12,764 nucleotides of DNA from Trachelipus rathkii (lineage: Eukaryota; Arthropoda; Malacostraca; Isopoda; Trachelipodidae). The stretch lies in contig JABUQX010124128.1 in assembly GCA_015478945.1 (NCBI GenBank), positions 35,001 through 47,764 of the forward strand. Direction: 5' to 3'. A model generated the notes under the pieces. The model ran no database searches and was not told the origin of the DNA. It worked only from the letters and a program-made list of their open reading frames with translations. Of this stretch, positions 7,776 through 12,764 are shown in pieces. A program made the position numbers and the translations under genes. How positions within the stretch are numbered: position 1 is the stretch's first letter; the number at the start of each line of letters is the position of its first letter.

Positions 7776-8719
7776 TCAACTAGAACAAATCCATGTTTTG
7801 GTGCCAAAGCAGAGATAATTTGAGAACTAGAATTTGCGAATGAATTTCGCAATGCGGACTGAATTACATATGGCACTTAGATTTTGAGCCTTAGCAGGTT
7901 CAACTTTCTAAGAATATAAACTTTAATGCCAGTGCTCATGAGAGTATACACTAGGTCCTTTAGGTATAACATCCAATGGATCTCAAATAAAAACAACTAC
8001 AATATACGCGACATTTCGTATTATTATAATATAACATAATATAATATATAAATATAGAGAGATTAAGGAAAACCGTCAGATCGGATGTAACCAACTAGCC
8101 CTCATATTAAAACATTAACGGAGACATTCTTTATCACGGTCACATTACGTTGAATGTAAAATTTATAGAATAAGATCCAATTTATTAAAATTAGCCAGAT
8201 AACCATCAACAGCCATACCATAGTGCGATCTACCCAAACACCTCATCCGACTTGATTTGTCGGACGAAGGATCCACCAATAAGGTTATTAAATTCTTGGG
8301 TGAAATCTTTTCATCACTCCTGGTTCACTCACCCACGGGTGTCACGTAAAATTCAAGGAAACGATAAGTGGCATGTGAAATAGTAGAAACCTTATACTCT
8401 AGTTTGCACAAAGGGATTGAAACTGTTGAGCATCTCTTTACTATATCAACCAATAAGTTCCAGTTTTTGCACTTTGCTGAATAAGACCTTTCAGACAAAG
8501 GCACACAAAACTGCAACAAAAATGAGTCCCATTGCTTTCCTGACTCCCAGCAACTCACTTCATCGAGATATTACGAGAAGCAACGGATCTTAATTAAGAT
8601 TTTTTTTCTTGCTATGAGTTTGCGGTCGGGCCGTCAAATATTCACAACAATTTAATTATTTTCAAGTACTCACATGTTAAGCAATGTTTTGGCAGAATAT
8701 TACTAATGTCAAAAGGCCA
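7776..8719. other. Unique sequence, small unrecognised minus-strand frames only
   Basis: No named gene is visible. Two minus-strand stretches look mildly protein-like: around 7780-7905 (KVEPAKAQNLSAICNSVR in one frame, NSFANSSSQIISALAPKHG in the next), and a 77-codon frame at 8325-8558 (MSCWESGKQWDSFLLQFCVP). Both are too short and unfamiliar to call. A perfect 6-bp hairpin TCCGAC/GTCGGA lies at 8246-8264. C exceeds G on the + strand in most lines. Confidence 0.35.
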
Positions 8720-9790
8720 TCAGATCAGGAGGCCAGAAAACCATCGTATACTTGATGCGAGGAGAAGCACTTTAAGCACACACACACTCGCTTCATAGAG
8801 TCCCAGAACATTGAACCTATGTAGACGTATTAAGGGAGGCAGTAAAGATCGAGATTCTATTAAACCACACTCTCTTATCACAACTAACCCAGCAAGCTTC
8901 GACTCTCCGAATAGCACATTCTTTACAACCCCACATGAGTTCACAGGGTAACATCGTACTGAAAATAGGCCACTTCTATCCTTCCGATAACGCAGCGGAA
9001 GAAAGCCAAACAAGTAGTGGAAAATGTGTAGAGTAATAGCACTCGCAATATAACCACAGAGGAACCAACTATCCTGAACAGATGATATGATCGTTGCGGC
9101 CTACATATAGAAATTGTGTCACAAAGGAGAAAAGATATGAATCCAAACAAGAATCACAACAAAACAAAATTGGCACACCCTAGTTTAGAAAAAAATGTAT
9201 CAATGCAATACTACATGAATCAATATCTCACGGAATGAACCAAAATCGATATGGGATAGTACCTGTAATATACTATCTACCATGTCATTTTTACGCAAAA
9301 GAGAAGAGTAAGAATGCAGAATATAGAATATAAAAGAATACCAATACCTGCATTCCCAATATAAGTTCACTAATTATATAGGAAAAACATGAAATCAAAA
9401 ATATGATCTCAATTCGCCTTAGCACAATTTTAAATATAACATTGTCATGATTAAAATGTAGGCGCCAAAACATCATCTGGACAATTTACAAATTCAGGGA
9501 GACCATTATAATCTTCAATGAGTCATTATAAATGGTATTCGTGACAAACACATACAAGTTTGTCATCTTGTAATAAAAAAGGTACAACAGAATAAAAAAG
9601 CTGTTCTGAAAGGAAGTTCGAAAACTTAAGAAAGAAGAAAAATAAGGGGAATACACTAATAGAATAATAAATAATAGTAGATTGTGCTTTACGTGAAACC
9701 GATGGAAGATGGATGTTAGGAGAGCTGAGGAGGGGAAAGACATAACTTCGAAAGTCATGACCATGAAATAACATATAGTAGTGCATGAAG
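8720..9790. other. Unique sequence, overlapping minus-strand frames, no gene called
   Basis: Several minus-strand frames of 61-97 codons overlap each other here (8720-9013 with 8941-9150, and 9486-9764 with 9526-9786). Mutual overlap and the hydrophobic Phe/Leu/Ser make-up expected from reading purine-rich DNA backwards argue against real genes. 8881-8940 has 21 C and 7 G, the strongest C excess of the lines I counted. From about 9600 the + strand becomes A/G-rich and the skew turns over. Confidence 0.35.
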
Positions 9791-9837
9791 GGGTACAGTA
9801 AGTAGTTTAGTCATATGTCAGTTACATGCGTTTTGAG

Positions 9838-9930
9838 TTGATGTGATTGTGTGTGTGTTATGTGTGAAAGGTGTTGAGTTGGTTGTGTGTTGTGTGTGGT
9901 GTTGTGTGTTGTGCGGGTTTTGGTTGTGTA
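9838..9930. repeat. GT-rich low-complexity tract
   Basis: Imperfect TG/GTGT-type sequence with almost no C (one C in 9901-9960 and none in 9841-9900). It marks the start of the strongly G-skewed half of the window. Confidence 0.8.
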
Positions 9931-9936
9931 AGAAGA

Positions 9937-10089
9937 AGTAGTTATTTTGGGGAAGAGTTAATTGGTAGGGAGATATTAGATCAAAGTACGAAAGTTGAGG
10001 AATGGGTAAATCAGCAGGTAAAGACTAGAATTACTGGTGAAATGTTCAAGACGTTGGAGCTGAGATTGTCTGCAGTTGACTTTATGTAG
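9937..10089 (+). CDS. Exon-like open stretch, unrecognised
   Basis: An open frame (ATG at 9871, but the first part is GT-repeat translation) becomes protein-like after about 9937: SYFGEELIGREILDQSTK, then VEEWVNQQVKTRITGEMF, then KTLELRLSAVDFM and a stop at 10087-10089. The alternating charged and hydrophobic residues look like a helical domain. The LIGREIL...VEEWVN spacing loosely recalls GST C-terminal helices such as those on some aminoacyl-tRNA synthetases, but too little remains to claim it. No clear pyrimidine-rich acceptor precedes it. It may be a terminal exon or chance. Confidence 0.3.
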   Translation, partial: SSYFGEELIGREILDQSTKVEEWVNQQVKTRITGEMFKTLELRLSAVDFM

Positions 10090-10463
10090 ACAGGTTGTTG
10101 CAACAAAGAATTCTGTAGAGCGGTTGTGCGTTTCTGGTATGACGTGAAGAGAGCAGAGTTTGAGTGAGTACCATTGTTAAGGGTAAGTGTGAGTAAGTGG
10201 ATGGTGATGATATACTTTGTGAATGTAGTGATCTGATGCTCTATTGGTGAGTGTAGTTTCAGGTCTGTGGTGATGATGATGTGATTGTTGAGTGTTTCGA
10301 TATATAATTTATGTAATCTGTCCGTGGTTGCATTTGTGTTAATGATTACGTTCGTTCATGTGTGATGTGCTGGTTTACTGTGTGAAGTAGGTGTTTGATT
10401 ATGTCTAGGTGATACGATATGATTCAATTGTGAGTGATGGTAAGAATAGCTGGTGTTTAACTC

Positions 10464-10651
10464 GTGACTCTCTTCATCTGTGCGTCTCTTTACTCTGACA
10501 TTCTAACTCTTCTCTCTTCTTCCTATCGTAAGCCATACCTCTCTCTCTCTTCTCTCTCTTCTCTGAACTCGATATGTGCAAACATCGATCTCACTCGGAG
10601 TATGGCAATAAAGGAAATTATTTCATTTAAGATTTATGACTTTGCCAACAG
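10464..10651 (+). CDS. Possible short exon ending at a consensus splice donor
   Basis: A pyrimidine tract (CTCTCTCTTCTCTCTCTTCTCTG type, about 10537-10565) is followed by AG-ending positions, for example 10594-10595. An open stretch follows (SMAIKEIISFKIYDFANR), then CAG|GTGAGT with the junction after 10651. Tract, short open frame and strong donor in order are what an internal exon looks like. The frame closes with TGA inside the donor (10653-10655), as expected if translation leaves the exon there. No family is recognised, and the acceptor choice is uncertain. Confidence 0.28.
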
Positions 10652-12119
10652 GTGAGTTACGTTAATGAAAGGATTTAAATATAGACGGAAGCTACGTGTT
10701 GACTAAGATGATAATAAGTAATAATTATTTTATTGAGTGTTGTTCTGGTACTAGACTTTTAAATGGGATTTTAAAAAATATGTATTGTTGATAGTTATGG
10801 TAGCGCTGTATAAGATATAATAAATGATAGAAAGTTAGTAGAGTGATATAGCTTATTATATAAATATCTAAATCGGGTTGTGAGTCTCAAAGTAATTATG
10901 TTTTCCTTCGATCAATAATTTATATAATCTTTAACATTATGGATAGGGTGATGAGAATAGAATATTAAGTACTAGATGGGTGGTACAGTGTGAGATGGTG
11001 TATTTAGACTGCATATTGCGAAGATATGGTAAACGAGAGGGAGAAGTGCTTCTATTTTATAGTGAATACCCAGAATGATTATTTAAGTTTTGTGTAGGTA
11101 TATATGTAATATATATATATATATATATATACTATGTGAATCTACGAAGATAAGTTTGAGAAAGATTTTAAGGTATGCTAGTGAGAGAGAAACCTCCTAA
11201 TTCGCATTGACCCGATTCTCTAAATTTATAGATCTTAAATGAGTGAGATCTATATAAAATATGGATCGTATTTGAATATGTATAGGTAGAGTTCTATAGC
11301 GCAGTGTGAATAATTAATATGATTGCCATAGGTATAGGCTTCACTGACCCGAAACAAGGTACTCATTGAGTTTAAAATATTCAGAATATAGTATTGGATG
11401 AAAAGCTAAACGGAGATTACTGGGACAGTAGTTGCGAAGCCTGATCTATGCGTAAGTGGTATAGTAGAAGGTGGTGACCCTCCTATGAAACATTAAATCT
11501 TATTGGCGGTAATTATGAAAAGTGGTGATCAAAATCGTGAAAAGCTTGACCAATAGAGAGACATTGCGAGACAATGCACTTTTCTAAAAGTGGTTATTGA
11601 TATGTATACTCTAGCATGATTAGCACTATATTTCCAAATAATTTGGGTAGTCGTAATCACGATTAAGGAGATTCTGGACTAAGAAATTTATATATATATT
11701 CTTAAATGTTAAGCATTCTTGGTACAATAGTAAGGAATGTTTCCTATGTGGACAGAGTTCAGAGACAGCATGCGAGAGGCTCCAAGTCTGTTAAGTTCAA
11801 GAATTGAATTTTAAACATCTATATAGCGCATAAAAGTACGAGTTATAGGGAGTTGAGCTAGTTCGAAGAAATACGATAAGTACGAGAATGTTTGACAAGT
11901 CTCGGGTGGTTAGTTGACTTTATGTAGGGTATTATCAATGTTTTAAGATCCAGCATAGTTAGTAATGTTATCCTTCGCATTGGTTTAGCGTAACGTGTGC
12001 GGAGTTTTTAGTTGCATTGCGTGCACTCAACGAATGATGTAGTGACTGGTTTGAATGGCCAGCAATCGAGCGCATGACTGCTTGGGGAACAAAAGAATGT
12101 CTTGAAGTAGAAAAGGAAT
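10652..12119. other. G-skewed unique sequence, nothing recognised; possible intron
   Basis: This is about 1.5 kb with no ORF worth calling. Apart from a short TA run at 11108-11132 it is unique, AT-rich and strongly G over C on the + strand (for example 20 G against 5 C in 10981-11040). Persistent G-over-C skew after a splice donor would suit an intron transcribed from the + strand, but no matching acceptor-exon pair is identified. A 16-base exact repeat of 10074-10089 occurs at 11912-11927. Confidence 0.35.
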
Positions 12120-12302
12120 GTGAGTCATGGTTCAAGCTATACATGTTGTAGCGGCAATAGTAGCGATTTCCAATTGGCAATATACAATTGGCTAAATGAG
12201 GGCTTTAAATGGATTATTGATCTATGGTCTTGGGTAGCGAACCGAGTTTTGCGTCGAATCTACAAAGCACGTGCCACCAAGCCTGCCGTGTCAAGTGAAT
12301 AA
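12120..12302 (+). CDS. 60-codon ORF with tryptophan-rich helix and basic tail, unrecognised
   Basis: ATG at 12120 opens a 60-codon frame. Its middle reads FQLAIYNWLNEGFKWIIDL, then WSWVANRVLRRIYKARATK, with five or so aromatic/hydrophobic residues per turn followed by Arg/Lys, and ends PAVSSE before TAA. This resembles a membrane-binding amphipathic helix with a basic end, but I know no matching family. A second ATG at 12127 in another frame opens a 22-codon hydrophobic peptide (MVQAIHVVAAIVAISNW) over the same bases; only one of the two can be real. It could be a microprotein, an exon or chance. Confidence 0.3.
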   Translation: MSHGSSYTCCSGNSSDFQLAIYNWLNEGFKWIIDLWSWVANRVLRRIYKARATKPAVSSE

Positions 12303-12597
12303 CCTCTCTAATACCACCTAATCCAGAGACGCTTACAGAGCAACGATACACACAGTGGGTGTCTCTGTTAGGGTAGGTTAACCTCTTGCGGCTGATTTTG
12401 GCTTTGGCAAGATCTTGCACTTAAAGGTTGAGAGGATGGTACGAATAGGGGGCTATTTTTTCTTGTAATTCAAAATCATGCTATATTCATATTAACTATT
12501 CTGTTTCCGGTTCATGTTATGACATCATATCCCTAAATCCCCAGTCTATGTGGAGCCAAAAGAGGCTGAAAGAAAAGAATAATGATAAAGAAAGTAC
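12303..12597. other. Unique sequence, nothing recognised
   Basis: About 295 bases without a convincing frame. A minus-strand frame of 68 codons (12214-12420) overlaps the + strand ORF and is rejected as its shadow. No poly(A) signal or splice motif stands out. Confidence 0.4.
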
Positions 12598-12731
12598 ATA
12601 TACTATATATATATATATATATATAATACTATATTAATATATATTATAATATTATATTATATATATAATTAATTATATATATATATAATAATATATATAT
12701 ATATTATATATATATATATATTTATATATAC
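12598..12731. repeat. (TA)n array near the window end
   Basis: Interrupted TA repeat of about 130 bases, followed by TATCTTACTCTATCTTCGCGGCC and a T10 run at 12755-12764 that reaches the window edge, so the T run may continue. Confidence 0.93.
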
Positions 12732-12764
12732 TATCTTACTCTATCTTCGCGGCCTTTTTTTTTT

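Noticed and set aside
8720..9150. Two overlapping minus-strand frames of 97 and 69 codons
   Set aside because: They overlap each other in different frames, match no family I know, and sit in C-rich sequence where long minus-strand frames arise by composition.
9486..9786. Overlapping hydrophobic minus-strand frames that could be membrane proteins
   Set aside because: The + strand here is purine-rich, so the reverse reading is automatically rich in Phe, Leu and Ser. Two frames over the same bases look equally hydrophobic, which indicates composition rather than coding.
9937..10089. GST-like C-terminal domain of an aminoacyl-tRNA synthetase or related protein
   Set aside because: Only a loose spacing of hydrophobic and Trp residues supports it. 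The following residues do not match and the piece is too short.
12214..12420. 68-codon minus-strand frame
   Set aside because: It is the opposite-strand shadow of the 12120-12302 frame and is not recognised.
7776..12597. Large palindrome or chimeric inverted assembly around 9.8 kb, suggested by the skew switch
   Set aside because: Comparing left and right arms by eye gave no extended reverse-complement match, only short chance similarities such as CTTATTGGNGG.

Overview
The window looks like eukaryotic, probably invertebrate animal, nuclear DNA from a genome rich in simple repeats. No organism marker is present, so a crustacean-like origin is only a guess from the density of TA, ACT and AAT microsatellites. 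There is no prokaryotic gene organisation: no long intact ORFs, no operons and no Shine-Dalgarno-led genes. About 30% of the sequence is (TA)n-type repeat in seven blocks: 1294-2519, 2792-2907, 3208-3537, 4005-4741, 6495-6981, 7046-7775 and 12598-12731. Most remaining recognisable content is transposon or decayed coding sequence. I see no intact gene that I can name.

Layout, left half. 98-541 (minus) is a 147-codon open stretch that ends in a (Glu-Pro)12 tract written by a CCGGCT hexanucleotide array. ACT and AAT microsatellites follow, then a 1.2 kb TA block. A tRNA-derived SINE with a perfect B box and a chain of small perfect hairpins lies at 2537-2670 (minus). Four copies of an unnamed interspersed repeat whose end reads GGGCGTCG occur at 2906-3055 (+), 3953-4004 (+), 5020-5164 (-) and 6977-7045 (-). 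Three of the four abut TA blocks. At 3751-3952 is a broken fragment of a hAT-superfamily transposase of the ZMYM1/THAP12-like class. It is cut short exactly where a GGGCGTCG repeat begins.

Layout, right half. 5250-6270 (+) is a higher-GC island of coding-like sequence in changing frames, with a poly(A) signal after it; the family is not recognised. 7776-9790 is unique sequence with C at or above G and no recognisable gene. Around 9.5-9.8 kb the base skew switches, and 9.8-12.0 kb is strongly G-rich on the + strand. That half holds two short exon-like pieces (9937-10089 and 10464-10651, the latter ending in a consensus splice donor) and a 60-codon ORF at 12120-12302.

The genes do not form a visible pathway. 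The coherent story is one of mobile elements and microsatellites. A GGGCGTCG repeat joined to TA arrays has interrupted a hAT relic. The odd bases inside the TA arrays are almost all C rather than G on the + strand, which is either a strand-specific sequencing artefact or a real strand-asymmetric process.
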